Of a stretch of 40,903 nt of DNA, positions 8,070 to 16,568 are shown piece by piece. Under the pieces are notes generated by a model. The model made no database searches, was not told the origin of the DNA, and saw only the letters and a program-made list of their open reading frames with translations. Within the stretch, counting starts at the first letter, position 1, and every line of letters starts with the position of its first letter. Origin of the DNA: Gemmatimonadota bacterium (GTDB lineage: Bacteria; Gemmatimonadota; Gemmatimonadetes; Longimicrobiales; Gaopeijiaceae); the NCBI GenBank assembly GCA_030430625.1, contig JAUIKL010000012.1, positions 1-40,903 of the forward strand. Direction: 5' to 3'. The translations under genes and the position numbers were made by a program.

Positions 8070-8692
8070 TGGTTGCCCGGTTCCTCCGACCGCGCCGAGT
8101 GGGCATGCTCCTGCTGCTCGTCCCTTTCACTTCCGGCTGCACGCTCAAGTACATGCAGAACTCGCTCGATGACGAGTGGTTCGACGAGCGGAAGCGATCG
8201 TGGAAACCCCCGCTCGAACTCGGCGCGATGACGAACGACCTCGGCGTGGGTCCGAGTGCCCTGACGCTCTCGCTCCAATCGTCCAACCTCTATCTGGATC
8301 GGGAGACCGTTCCTCCGCTGGAGGAGTTCGACGATGTGTCGATCGGGAGTTGGTCGGGTTCGGCGCGTCTTATTCCCATTCGTGACCTCATGCTTCGACC
8401 CTACGTAGGCGGCGGGTACGGACGCTCGTACCTGGCTACACATTGGCGGGGTCCGAACTACGACCGCTCCCGCTACGACTGCTACGGCGCGTGCACGAGG
8501 GGTTTTGGCCGCGGCTTGTCCTCCGGGTGGCACGGACACTGGCTGGCCGGCCTCGAGTTCGGAAACCCGGGTGCGCGAGGCCTGTCCCTGCTGGTCGAGT
8601 ATCGCCGGGATATCGGTCGAGGAGACGTCTTCTACGATCTCGGCGGGTCGAGCCTCTCGTTCGGACTTCGGCGCCAGATCAACTTGAACTGA
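8069..8692 (+). CDS. Predicted outer-membrane beta-barrel lipoprotein
   Basis: 207 residues from the ATG at 8069, preceded by a strong GGGAGGGG ribosome-binding site and overlapping the upstream stop by one base. The signal sequence has a lipobox (VPFTSGC). The rest alternates polar and hydrophobic residues, ends in the barrel-like strand SSLSFGLRRQINLN, and is rich in Tyr and Gly (RPYVGGGYGRSYLATHW). A pair of cysteines (DCYGAC) lies in one loop. This suits a small porin-like or OmpW/OmpA-like barrel, although a lipidated barrel would be unusual. It converges on the HD-GYP gene with a 17-bp gap. Confidence 0.7.
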   Translation: MVARFLRPRRVGMLLLLVPFTSGCTLKYMQNSLDDEWFDERKRSWKPPLELGAMTNDLGVGPSALTLSLQSSNLYLDRETVPPLEEFDDVSIGSWSGSARLIPIRDLMLRPYVGGGYGRSYLATHWRGPNYDRSRYDCYGACTRGFGRGLSSGWHGHWLAGLEFGNPGARGLSLLVEYRRDIGRGDVFYDLGGSSLSFGLRRQINLN

Positions 8693-8709
8693 GCCTCCGG
8701 CGCCCGACC

Positions 8710-10350
8710 CTAGAACTTCCGCCAGTCCGTCTCCAGCACCTTCCGGAAGACCTCGCTCTCGGCAAAGAGGGCTACGACGTCCTTGTCGAGCATGCCGTCG
8801 TCGGCCTCCCACTGGAGGATCTGCAGAGCCTTCTCGACAGGCATCGCCTTCTTGTACGGACGGTCGGACGCGGTGAGGGCGTCGAAGATGTCGCAGACCG
8901 TCATGATCCGCGTTTCGAGGCAGAGGTGCTCTCCGGTCACGCCGTCAGGGTACCCCGAGCCGTCGAGCTTCTCGTGATGGCCTCGCACGATCTCGGCGAT
9001 CCGACTCAGCTCGTCGGTCCACGGGATGTTGAGCAGGAAGTCGTACGAGTGAACGACGTGTGATTCGATCTGCTGGCGCTCGCTCTCGTCGAGCGATCCC
9101 CGCTTGATCTGCAGGAAGTGGAGCTCCCTCGGAGTGATGTAGGGTCGCTCCTCACCGTCGACGTCGACGAAGGTCGTCTGCGCGATCGTCTGGAGGATCT
9201 CGGCCGCGTCCTCGTCCAGGACACGCGGGACGTTGGCTTCTTGAATGGCTTCCCAGTACTCGTCGATCCGAGAGAGGTCTCCGGCGAGTTCGGTCTCGAT
9301 GCGTTCGAGCGCTTCGGTCGCGTCGGCCAGTCCGCGATCGGCCACGGCGGTTGCGCGCGCTTCGGCGGCGGCGAGTCGCTTCAGGATCCGGATCCGCGCG
9401 AAGCGCCCACGCACCTCCGCGCCGAGCACCGGTGAGAGCTTGTTCTGCTTGACCAGGACCTCCTCGCGGACGCCGACCTTGCCGAAGTCGTGTAGGAGTC
9501 CTGCGTAGCGAAGCTGCTTCAGTTCCGCATCGGAGAAGTGCGTGGTAGCGAATGGCCCCTCCGTCTGCTCGTTGATCAGCTCGGCCATGTCGCACGTGAG
9601 CTCCGTGACCCGGACGGAGTGCCCCGACGTCGTCGGATCCCGTCGGTCGATGGCCGTCACCGCCGCCTTGATGAAGCCGGCGAAGAGGTTCTCGATGTCC
9701 TGGTACAGACGCCCGTTCTCGATCGCGACGGCGGCCTGGCCGGCCAGAGACGAGACGATGTCGACTTCACGGTCCGTGTACGGTAGGACCCACTTGTCGG
9801 AGTCTTCGTCGGTGTGGATCTGGGCGGACGCCTGACTCTTCCGGTTGATGAGCTGAAGGACGCCGACCACGGTGTCCCTGTGGTCGATCATCGGCACGAT
9901 CAGCATCGACTTCGCGCGATACCCGTGCTTCTCGTCGAACGCTTCCTTGTTGAACGAGTACGGCACCTGGGCCGGCAGCTCGTACACATCCCCGAGGATG
10001 AGGGGCTCGCCCGTCGTCGCCACGTAGCCGGCCAGCGACGTCTCGTCGAGAGGGAGGCGAAACGTGGGTGACGGGAGGTGCGGAAGGGTGTCGTTCTGGG
10101 ACGCGATGAAATGAAGCAGAGGTGAGCCGTCCTCGTTCTTTTCGACGAGGTACAGACTCCCGGCATCGGACGCCGAGAGCGAGCGCGCCTGCGTCAGGAT
10201 CAACGCGAAGAGGGAGAGCGGGTCGCGCTCTCCCATGAGGGCCATACCGACCTTGCTCATCTCTCGCAGGGCTTTCCGCGAGCGAGCCAGTTCGGATTTG
10301 AGCTGAGCGACCTCTCCTTCCACGGGCGCTCCGACCCCCGCTTGCGTCAT
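8710..10350 (-). CDS. GAF/HD-GYP phosphodiesterase with a large insert
   Basis: 546 residues: a short coiled coil (about 12-32), a GAF domain (about 35-215) and an HD-GYP domain (about 218-546). The HD-GYP residues are present: His244, His287-Asp288 (LLHDFGKVGV), His431 region (QQIESHVVHS), His458-His459 and LDGSGYPDG (462-470). HD-GYP enzymes hydrolyse cyclic di-GMP or related cyclic dinucleotides. About 110 residues (roughly 308-418), largely charged helix, are inserted between the HDFGKVGV block and the next conserved histidine, where the usual family has only a few residues. Its ATG overlaps the stop of the upstream FecR-like gene (ATGA), so it is the last gene of the five-gene operon. 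Cytoplasmic; GAF ligand unknown. Confidence 0.9.
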   Translation of the reverse strand: MTQAGVGAPVEGEVAQLKSELARSRKALREMSKVGMALMGERDPLSLFALILTQARSLSASDAGSLYLVEKNEDGSPLLHFIASQNDTLPHLPSPTFRLPLDETSLAGYVATTGEPLILGDVYELPAQVPYSFNKEAFDEKHGYRAKSMLIVPMIDHRDTVVGVLQLINRKSQASAQIHTDEDSDKWVLPYTDREVDIVSSLAGQAAVAIENGRLYQDIENLFAGFIKAAVTAIDRRDPTTSGHSVRVTELTCDMAELINEQTEGPFATTHFSDAELKQLRYAGLLHDFGKVGVREEVLVKQNKLSPVLGAEVRGRFARIRILKRLAAAEARATAVADRGLADATEALERIETELAGDLSRIDEYWEAIQEANVPRVLDEDAAEILQTIAQTTFVDVDGEERPYITPRELHFLQIKRGSLDESERQQIESHVVHSYDFLLNIPWTDELSRIAEIVRGHHEKLDGSGYPDGVTGEHLCLETRIMTVCDIFDALTASDRPYKKAMPVEKALQILQWEADDGMLDKDVVALFAESEVFRKVLETDWRKF

Positions 10351-11267
10351 CGCATGAGCCCGTCGGCCTTGTCGAAGGCCTCCCGCGCGGCCTCGCCTTC
10401 CCCGATCTCGGAGAGAATCTCACCGAGGAGGAGGTACAGATCCGCGCTCAACGACGCCTGCTCTTCTACGTCGACCAGGGCGTCCCGCGCATCGTAGAAG
10501 AGCCCCAGGTCACGGTACGCGACGGCGGTCAGGAAGAGGCCGTCGCCCATCGGGTCGAGACCGAAGACCGCGATCTCGTCCATGTACTCCTCGAGCTCGA
10601 CCGATTCCTGGAGGCTCATGACCTGGAACTGCATCTGCTCGCACGCGCGTCCGGAGCGGCGCCCGCCGACGAAGACCGTCCATGAGTACTCGCTCCCGTA
10701 CTCGAACGCGGCGGCGTCCGGGACCGTGAAGCTGGTCGCCTCTCCGACCTCGTAGATCTGCGGTCGCTCGCTCCCGCCGACCTTCCGCACCATCAGGTCG
10801 TACGTCTGCCCGGGCTCGCCGTCCCACGAAATCGTGGGGGTCCGCGTCGATACGAGGACTCCGTTTCGAGGCGCGGACGGGGCGACGCCGCAGGTGAGCG
10901 GTCGGATCATACCCTGCCGGCCACCCGTGGCACCGTCGGCCGAAGCGGCGCGAGCGAGTGTGCGCATGGCGCGGTCGAAGATGGCCGGATTCCCCGCGCC
11001 ATCCGGAGCGGAGAGGGTCGTCTCCTCCGTCACCACCTGCTGGGCGCCCGCACTCGTCACGAGGATGGCGCGGGCTCCGTTGGAGGGAAGGACGCCATCT
11101 CCGACGAACATCTGCTCACCGACCGCGGCCGGAGCCGGGGCCCCGTCACCGTGGCGGACGTCGACTTCTCCCTGGACGCGGATCACGAGTGCCACCGGGT
11201 CCTGGGCCGAGAGCGGCGCGGACAGGGTGAGCGCGGTCGAGAGCGCGAGTAGCATCGATCTGTTCAT
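10347..11267 (-). CDS. Secreted FecR-like protein with TPR-like tail
   Basis: 306 residues. The ATG at 11267 is chosen because GGAGGG lies just upstream and it opens a signal peptide, MNRSMLLALSTALTLSAPLS, cleaved near AQ. Residues about 25-95 form a FecR-type domain (VIRVQGEVDVRHGDG...VGEQMFVGDGVLPSNGARAILV). About 125-215 is an Ig-like region (TPTISWDGEPGQTYDLMV, GSEYSWTVFV), and about 220-306 has TPR-like helices. In other bacteria FecR-like domains of this kind are found beside CHASE2 proteins, matching the gene upstream here. The likely role is a periplasmic partner that modulates CHASE2 signalling. It is 60 bp downstream of the cyclase gene. Confidence 0.85.
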   Translation of the reverse strand: MNRSMLLALSTALTLSAPLSAQDPVALVIRVQGEVDVRHGDGAPAPAAVGEQMFVGDGVLPSNGARAILVTSAGAQQVVTEETTLSAPDGAGNPAIFDRAMRTLARAASADGATGGRQGMIRPLTCGVAPSAPRNGVLVSTRTPTISWDGEPGQTYDLMVRKVGGSERPQIYEVGEATSFTVPDAAAFEYGSEYSWTVFVGGRRSGRACEQMQFQVMSLQESVELEEYMDEIAVFGLDPMGDGLFLTAVAYRDLGLFYDARDALVDVEEQASLSADLYLLLGEILSEIGEGEAAREAFDKADGLMR

Positions 11268-11327
11268 CGTTCCCTCCGATTCAAAACGGGTGTCGTGTGC
11301 TTCCACGACTCCCGTACTTCCAATCTC

Positions 11328-13562
11328 TTACTTTTCGGTTCGCCGCACCACGAAATCCCAGTCGGCGGGGGGCGGCGAGGCGAGGTGGTCGTCGCACCGC
11401 TGTACGTAGAGCCAGCACGGCCCGTCCTGGGGCCGGCGGGCCAGACCGTCTTCGAAGTGGCTCCTGGCCGTCGACCAGTCGTGGTTCCGATAGGCTCTCA
11501 ACCCTGCTTCATAGTGGGCCAGGGCGGCTTCGAGTTCCTCGGGCAGTCCGACCCCGTCCATCTCGAGCAGTTCGTAGACCTTGATCGGCTCTTCCTTCCC
11601 CTTGACCGCGATGTAGTCGAGTTCGCGGGTCCGGTACGTCCCCCGAGCCAGCTGGAGCGTGGCCTCCGAGACCATGTTCAGCGTGTCGTACGTCTTGTTG
11701 GCCGGCTCGAGACGGGCGGCCACGTTCACCGCGTCCCCGATGACCGAGTAGTCGAAGCGGTCCTGCCCGCCGACGTTCCCGACGACGACCTCTCCGGAGT
11801 GCACGCCGATCCGTACCGTCAACGGTTCCCGGTAGCCGAGTCCGGCGCCCCAACGCTCGTTGAGATCCCGCAGCCGGCGCTGCATGAGGATGGCGGTTCG
11901 CAGGGCCCGGTCGGCGTGGTCTTCGACGTCGTTCGGCGCGTTCCAGAAGGCCATGATGGCATCGCCGATATACTTGTCGAGGTAGCCCATCTCGTCGAAG
12001 ACGACGCGCGTCATCTCGTCGAGGTACTCGTTGAGGAGGGAGATCAACTCGCCGGCCTCCATGTTCTCGGAGATCGAGGCGAAGCCCGCCAGATCGGAGA
12101 ACAGCAGGGTGAGCGGGCGCATCTCCCCGCCGAGCGCGAGCGCGTCGGGGTTGTCCGTGATCTCCGCCACCCTCTCCGGCGAGAGGTGCTTCCCGAAGGC
12201 CACCTTGAGGAATCGCTTCTCCCTGCCTTCGACGATGGCCACGTAGGCGGCGCTGGCCACGTACGAGAGGAGACCGGCCAGCATCGGTGTCGCGATCGGC
12301 ACCCAGAGGCCGGCCCGACCGACATCGGTGAGCTGGGTTCCGGGCGCGTACGGCTGCCCTGCCCACGCCCAGAAGCCCACGATCCACACGCCGACCATCA
12401 CACCGGCGGTAGCCGCGCCCCCCCAACCCGCTCCGCGCCAGAAGGCCGTTCCACCCGTCGCCCCCGCCGCGAGGAGGAGCAGCAAGAGAACCAGCGCGCG
12501 CGGAAGCGGGCGGACGTACCGCCCGTCGAGCATGTTCTGGAGCGCGTTCGCGTGCACCTCGACCCCGTACATCCAGCCGTACTCTTCGGCTCCGCCCTCT
12601 TCGTCGGTATGGGCGTAGCTGAAGAAGGGGGTTCGGAACCGGTCCTCCGCGTGGAAGCCCGTGCCGACGATCACGACCTTGTCGTCGAACAGCTCCGGCG
12701 AAAGCATCGCCATCAGGGAGACCGCACTCGAGGCGGATGCCTGGAAGGTGCCCGGAGGCGCATCGGCGTCCGCGCTCGACGGCGGGCCGGCGAAGTTGAT
12801 CGGGAAGGGCACGACCGCACGTCCACTCGTGTCCGTTCCGTCCAGCCATCCTTCGGGGATGCGGCCGAACCGGGTCGGGAGGCCCGGAAGGGTGACCCTG
12901 CCTTCGTCCTCCGCCACGTCGAGGATGGAGTCCGCGTTCAATCCACGAGCGTGGGCGTATAGGGCCAGGGAGAAGGAGGGTTCGAGCCGTCGTCCGTTTC
13001 GAACTGCAAGGGCTCCTTCCCGGAACGTCTCGAAGGACGACGGTAGCTCGGCGCTCCCGACGTCGACCGCGGCCGAGGCGAAGAAGGGGTGCGGCTCGAT
13101 GACGACCGGGCCGCTGTCGGTCTGCTCCACGGGTGAGGCCAGGACGACATTGCCGGCGCGCAGCATCGCGTTCCGCAGGAGGTCGTTGCCGCCGTCGATC
13201 TCGTTCAGGCCGGCGTACATCTCTCCGAGGAAGACGTCGACCCCGATCGTGCGGGCCCCCGCGGATGCCAGTGCATCGACGACCTCGGCGATGTGGGCGC
13301 GCGGAAAGGGCGTGATCCAATCCCACCCGTCGATCGAGTCCGTGACTGTGAACTCGTCGAAGAGGACGAGGACGACCTCGCTCTCCCGGGCGCCGCGCCC
13401 CGGCTGAAACGACTCGACCACGGTCTGCTGCCGCAGGTCCAGGGTGAAGCTCTCGAACTGGGCCATGCCGAGCCCGCCCAGCGGCCCTCCGAGGAGGAGC
13501 GCCGCCCCGACCGACGACACAATGATCGTGGCCAGGGCGGCGAGCCGCCTCACACGACGCAA
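11328..13562 (-). CDS. CHASE2-domain class III adenylate/guanylate cyclase
   Basis: 744 residues: an N-terminal membrane helix, a periplasmic CHASE2 domain (about 35-345, with GVDVFLG and NFAGPP motifs), three membrane helices (about 355-445) and a class III cyclase domain (about 480-665). Metal ligands Asp490 and Asp534, substrate-specifying Lys530 and transition-state Asn613 and Arg617 are all present. The second substrate position appears to be Ser606, as in Lys/Thr(Ser) class IIIb cyclases. A short TPR-like tail follows. It should make cAMP (or cGMP) in response to a periplasmic cue. The first possible start is TTG at 13562, with an in-frame GTG at 13553, so the exact start is uncertain. 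Third gene of the operon, 48 bp after the caspase gene. Confidence 0.93.
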   Translation of the reverse strand: MRRVRRLAALATIIVSSVGAALLLGGPLGGLGMAQFESFTLDLRQQTVVESFQPGRGARESEVVLVLFDEFTVTDSIDGWDWITPFPRAHIAEVVDALASAGARTIGVDVFLGEMYAGLNEIDGGNDLLRNAMLRAGNVVLASPVEQTDSGPVVIEPHPFFASAAVDVGSAELPSSFETFREGALAVRNGRRLEPSFSLALYAHARGLNADSILDVAEDEGRVTLPGLPTRFGRIPEGWLDGTDTSGRAVVPFPINFAGPPSSADADAPPGTFQASASSAVSLMAMLSPELFDDKVVIVGTGFHAEDRFRTPFFSYAHTDEEGGAEEYGWMYGVEVHANALQNMLDGRYVRPLPRALVLLLLLLAAGATGGTAFWRGAGWGGAATAGVMVGVWIVGFWAWAGQPYAPGTQLTDVGRAGLWVPIATPMLAGLLSYVASAAYVAIVEGREKRFLKVAFGKHLSPERVAEITDNPDALALGGEMRPLTLLFSDLAGFASISENMEAGELISLLNEYLDEMTRVVFDEMGYLDKYIGDAIMAFWNAPNDVEDHADRALRTAILMQRRLRDLNERWGAGLGYREPLTVRIGVHSGEVVVGNVGGQDRFDYSVIGDAVNVAARLEPANKTYDTLNMVSEATLQLARGTYRTRELDYIAVKGKEEPIKVYELLEMDGVGLPEELEAALAHYEAGLRAYRNHDWSTARSHFEDGLARRPQDGPCWLYVQRCDDHLASPPPADWDFVVRRTEK

Positions 13563-13610
13563 CGCGCGTGCCTCACGTTCGCCGCGACCCCGGGGTGACC
13601 CCGAGGTGCA

Positions 13611-15503
13611 TCAGTTCGTGATTTCGTAGACGACGGAGGCCGTCCCCCACGAGTCGAGCCGGATCGCGGCGCCGTCCCGGCCCGCCGCGTTCTTGAGGAG
13701 CTCCGTGATCTCGGTCGCGAAGGCCGCCCCTCCCGAGGCGTACACCGCGTCACCCTCGATCGAGATCTCGAGGGGCTCGTCCGTGACGAAAGCGCGAACC
13801 ATGCCGCCCCCCACGGGCTCGAGGGCCTGGAAGGCCAGGTCGCCCCCGGGGTAGTCGAGGCGCTGGCCGGCGCGCACGCGCATGGACGGATCGTCCGCGT
13901 TGGGGAGGAGGACGGCCACCGTGCCGTCCGTTCCCAGATCCACGAGCGTCAGGTAGCCGTCGCGCTCGGACTCGACGCGGAAGGCGATCTCCTCTCCGAG
14001 CCCGAACGACGTCTTGTCGCCGAGTAGTTCGAGTCGGACGCCGAAGGTCTGAGCCGGGTTCTCCATGTCCCCGAGGCTCTTGGCCGCCGCTTCCTTCCTG
14101 AGGAGCGAGGCGAGTCCGGGCATGTCTCCGGGCTGGACCCCGATTCCTTCGTGGCGCGCGAAGCCGTCCGAGCCGAGCACGCGGAGCTCGTCTCCCCGGC
14201 GGCGGACGATGAGGTGGCTGAAGGCGTCGTCCTCCTCGATCAGGCGCACGGCCGGCGAGGATGCGAGTTCGGCCACGAGCGCATCGGAGAGGCGGCTCTC
14301 GACCGCCGCGATGTTGACCAGAAGGGGGCTGTCCCCGAAGACGTGGGAGACGAGACGGGCCCGCTCTCCCTCCGAGACCGATCCGGAGACTACGTCGACG
14401 TGCGTTGCGCGCTGTTCGACCGAGCGGACCACGAGGCGCGCACCCGAGTCGGTCGCGAAGACCGATCCGGGGGAGACACCGAGTGCCAGGCCGGCTCCCA
14501 GCTCGGCGCTGGAGCCGGAGGTGGCGGTGATGGGCAGCGCCATCTCTCCGACGCCGGCCGTCCCACCGTCGATGAAGAAGAGCGGGAAGGAGCGCAGGGA
14601 GACGTCTTCCGACATGTATGGATCCTGCTGGAAGCGATTCCGCTTCAGCGCCTCGTACGCCTGGTCGAAGGCGTCTTCGTAGGTGACCTCCTCACCGGCC
14701 TTCCAAAGCTGCTGAACCATGAAGGTCGTGAAGGCCCCTCCGTGGAACTCCTCGCGGCCGTCGGCAGCGGGGAAGAAGGCGTCGACCGCGACCTGGAAGG
14801 GCTGCGCGGCCGCCAGTTCGAGCACGCGGGTCTCCCCCACGTCGAACCCGCTCTCGTCCTGCATCTCGCCGATCGCGCGACGCGCGGCGCCGGCCGGTCG
14901 CTCGATCGAGTCGAGGTCCCTGGCCAGGAGCCGACCACTGCTGAACGGGGTCACGTCCCGGGTTCCCGTGCCCGAGTTACAGTTGTCGAGCACGACGACG
15001 ACGTTGTCGGTCGGCAGCATTCCCAGCCACCGGTTCAGTTCGTCGTCGCTGATGTCGTTGCGCGTGTCCTGGGGCAGGACATCGGCCGGCGCGAGCGTCT
15101 CGTCGAGTCCGTCGTCCTCGTCTCCGTCCTCGTCCCACATCTGGGAGCCGTGGCCGGAGTACCAGATGACGACGTTGTCACCCGGGCGGGCGTTCTCGAC
15201 GAGCCAATCGGTGATGCCCTCCTCGATGGCCGCCTTGGTGGCGTCGTGGTTGAGAAGCATCCGAACGTTCTGCTCCGGGAAGCCTCGAGCCATGACGAGC
15301 ACGTCACGCACACGCCGGGCGTCGAACTCGGCGCCGACGAGATCACCGCCTTCCCCGTCCTCCAGGTGGATGTAGTCGCTGATACCCACGACGAAGGCCC
15401 AGTGCGTGGGCGCGAGGCGCTCACGAGGACCGAAGGCGAGGAGGGGGAGGGCCAACGCCACCGTACCGAGGCGGGCCAGGCGTTTGTGTCGTGTCGTATT
15501 CAC
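13611..15503 (-). CDS. Caspase-like (C14, orthocaspase) protease with DUF4384-like C-terminus
   Basis: 630 residues with a GTG start at 15503 preceded by GGAG. A signal or anchor helix (about 8-24) suggests export. The caspase fold spans about 32-310: ALVVGI-like strand (WAFVVGISDY), catalytic His118 in WYSGHGS and Cys175 in LDNCNSGTG, both intact. An acidic loop, DEDGDEDDG, lies near 124-132 as in calcium-dependent metacaspases. The C-terminal 130 residues (FGLGEEIAFRVESERDGYL, VDLGTDGTVAVLLPNAD) match DUF4384. Probably a periplasmic or membrane-anchored arginine/lysine-specific protease, its targets unknown. It lies 3 bp after the MBL gene and 48 bp before the cyclase gene, so co-expression is likely. 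Confidence 0.9.
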   Translation of the reverse strand: MNTTRHKRLARLGTVALALPLLAFGPRERLAPTHWAFVVGISDYIHLEDGEGGDLVGAEFDARRVRDVLVMARGFPEQNVRMLLNHDATKAAIEEGITDWLVENARPGDNVVIWYSGHGSQMWDEDGDEDDGLDETLAPADVLPQDTRNDISDDELNRWLGMLPTDNVVVVLDNCNSGTGTRDVTPFSSGRLLARDLDSIERPAGAARRAIGEMQDESGFDVGETRVLELAAAQPFQVAVDAFFPAADGREEFHGGAFTTFMVQQLWKAGEEVTYEDAFDQAYEALKRNRFQQDPYMSEDVSLRSFPLFFIDGGTAGVGEMALPITATSGSSAELGAGLALGVSPGSVFATDSGARLVVRSVEQRATHVDVVSGSVSEGERARLVSHVFGDSPLLVNIAAVESRLSDALVAELASSPAVRLIEEDDAFSHLIVRRRGDELRVLGSDGFARHEGIGVQPGDMPGLASLLRKEAAAKSLGDMENPAQTFGVRLELLGDKTSFGLGEEIAFRVESERDGYLTLVDLGTDGTVAVLLPNADDPSMRVRAGQRLDYPGGDLAFQALEPVGGGMVRAFVTDEPLEISIEGDAVYASGGAAFATEITELLKNAAGRDGAAIRLDSWGTASVVYEITN

Positions 15504-15506
15504 GTG

Positions 15507-16382
15507 CTACTCCAGCTCGTAGATCTTCCCTTCGATTGCGGCGCTGACCTCCACGCCGCTGCCGCTCGCCTCGTCCTTCATCCGCGCGACGATGGCGTCC
15601 AACTGGTCGTCCGTGCGTGTCGGGTCGTGGTGGAAGAAGAGCAACTCTCCCACACCACCGTCCTTCGCCAGCCGCAAAGACTGCTCGAACGTCGAGTGTC
15701 CCCACCCCGTTCGGGACGGGTACTCCTCATCCGTATACATCGAATCATGGATCAGAAGGTCCGCATCTCCGACGAAGTCGACGATTCTTCGTTCGAATCC
15801 CGGCTCCACTTCGTACACGGTGCCTTCGATCTCGTTGTCCGGGATGAAGCACACGACCTTGCCGCCGATCGTTACGCGATACCCGATCACGAAGGAGGGA
15901 TGTCGGACGCGCATGACCTCCATCGTGATGTCGCCGACGTCGTACCCACCTTCGTTCAGGTGTTGGAACTCCATCGAGGCCGCCACCACGCTGAACGGGA
16001 CCGGGAAGTAGATCGGTCCCATCTGCCCCGCGAAGAGGTTCTGGACGTCGATGTCCTTCTGCTTCGGCCCGATCACCCGAATCGTGTCGTCGGGGTCGTA
16101 CAGCGGCGCGAAGAAGGGGAAGCCCTGGATGTGATCCCAGTGGAAGTGCGTCAGGAAGATGAAGATCTCGTTGGGACCCTTCTCGAAGACGTCCACGCCG
16201 AGCGGGCGGATGCCCGAACCCGCGTCGAAGATCAGACGGGTATCCCCGTGCGCGATCTCGACACTCGTAGTGTTGCCACCGTGACGAACCGTGTCGGCAC
16301 CGGGCGAGGGGATCGAACCCCGGGTACCCCAACAGCGTACGTAAGGACCGCTCGGTCGGGGGGCGTCGGAGGAAGAATCCAA
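15507..16382 (-). CDS. Metallo-beta-lactamase-fold hydrolase, possible phosphodiesterase
   Basis: 291 residues without signal peptide, so cytoplasmic. It carries the full MBL metal set: His79, His81, Asp83 and His84 (THFHWDHIQG), His161, Asp213 and His252, plus the N-terminal WGTRGSIPSPG motif of the RNase Z/PhnP-like group. That group cleaves phosphodiesters, including cyclic nucleotides in class II enzymes. Placed next to a nucleotide cyclase and opposite a cNMP-binding protein, a cyclic-nucleotide phosphodiesterase role is plausible but not shown. The only usable start is TTG at 16382, since an in-frame stop lies three codons upstream. First gene of the leftward operon. Confidence 0.88.
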   Translation of the reverse strand: MDSSSDAPRPSGPYVRCWGTRGSIPSPGADTVRHGGNTTSVEIAHGDTRLIFDAGSGIRPLGVDVFEKGPNEIFIFLTHFHWDHIQGFPFFAPLYDPDDTIRVIGPKQKDIDVQNLFAGQMGPIYFPVPFSVVAASMEFQHLNEGGYDVGDITMEVMRVRHPSFVIGYRVTIGGKVVCFIPDNEIEGTVYEVEPGFERRIVDFVGDADLLIHDSMYTDEEYPSRTGWGHSTFEQSLRLAKDGGVGELLFFHHDPTRTDDQLDAIVARMKDEASGSGVEVSAAIEGKIYELE

Positions 16383-16568
16383 CGTGCGTCAGCTCCGTCG
16401 GCAGGGGGGTCGGGCCTAGAGACACTCTTGTCCAATCTAGGGACGCTGTCGATCCAGCCGCGAGCTTTTCCGGCGTTTCCCGAGTCCGGCGTTTCTCGCG
16501 GTGCCGAACGCTCCTCTTTAGCTTTGACTCCGGTCGCCCAGCATCGCGTGACGGATTCGAACTCACCC
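16383..16568. promoter_or_regulatory. Divergent control region of the cyclic-nucleotide module
   Basis: 186 bp between the leftward operon and the rightward cNMP-binding gene, so it must hold both promoters. I see no clear palindrome or CRP-like site and cannot choose -35/-10 boxes with confidence; TTTAGC and TTGACT occur near 16517-16528. No gene is supported here. Confidence 0.4.

Noticed and set aside
14151-16568. Continuous + strand open frame upstream of the cNMP-binding gene
   Set aside because: It is the complement of the caspase and MBL genes, has no recognisable domain, and is low-complexity Arg/Glu/Val-rich; the real protein begins at 16569.
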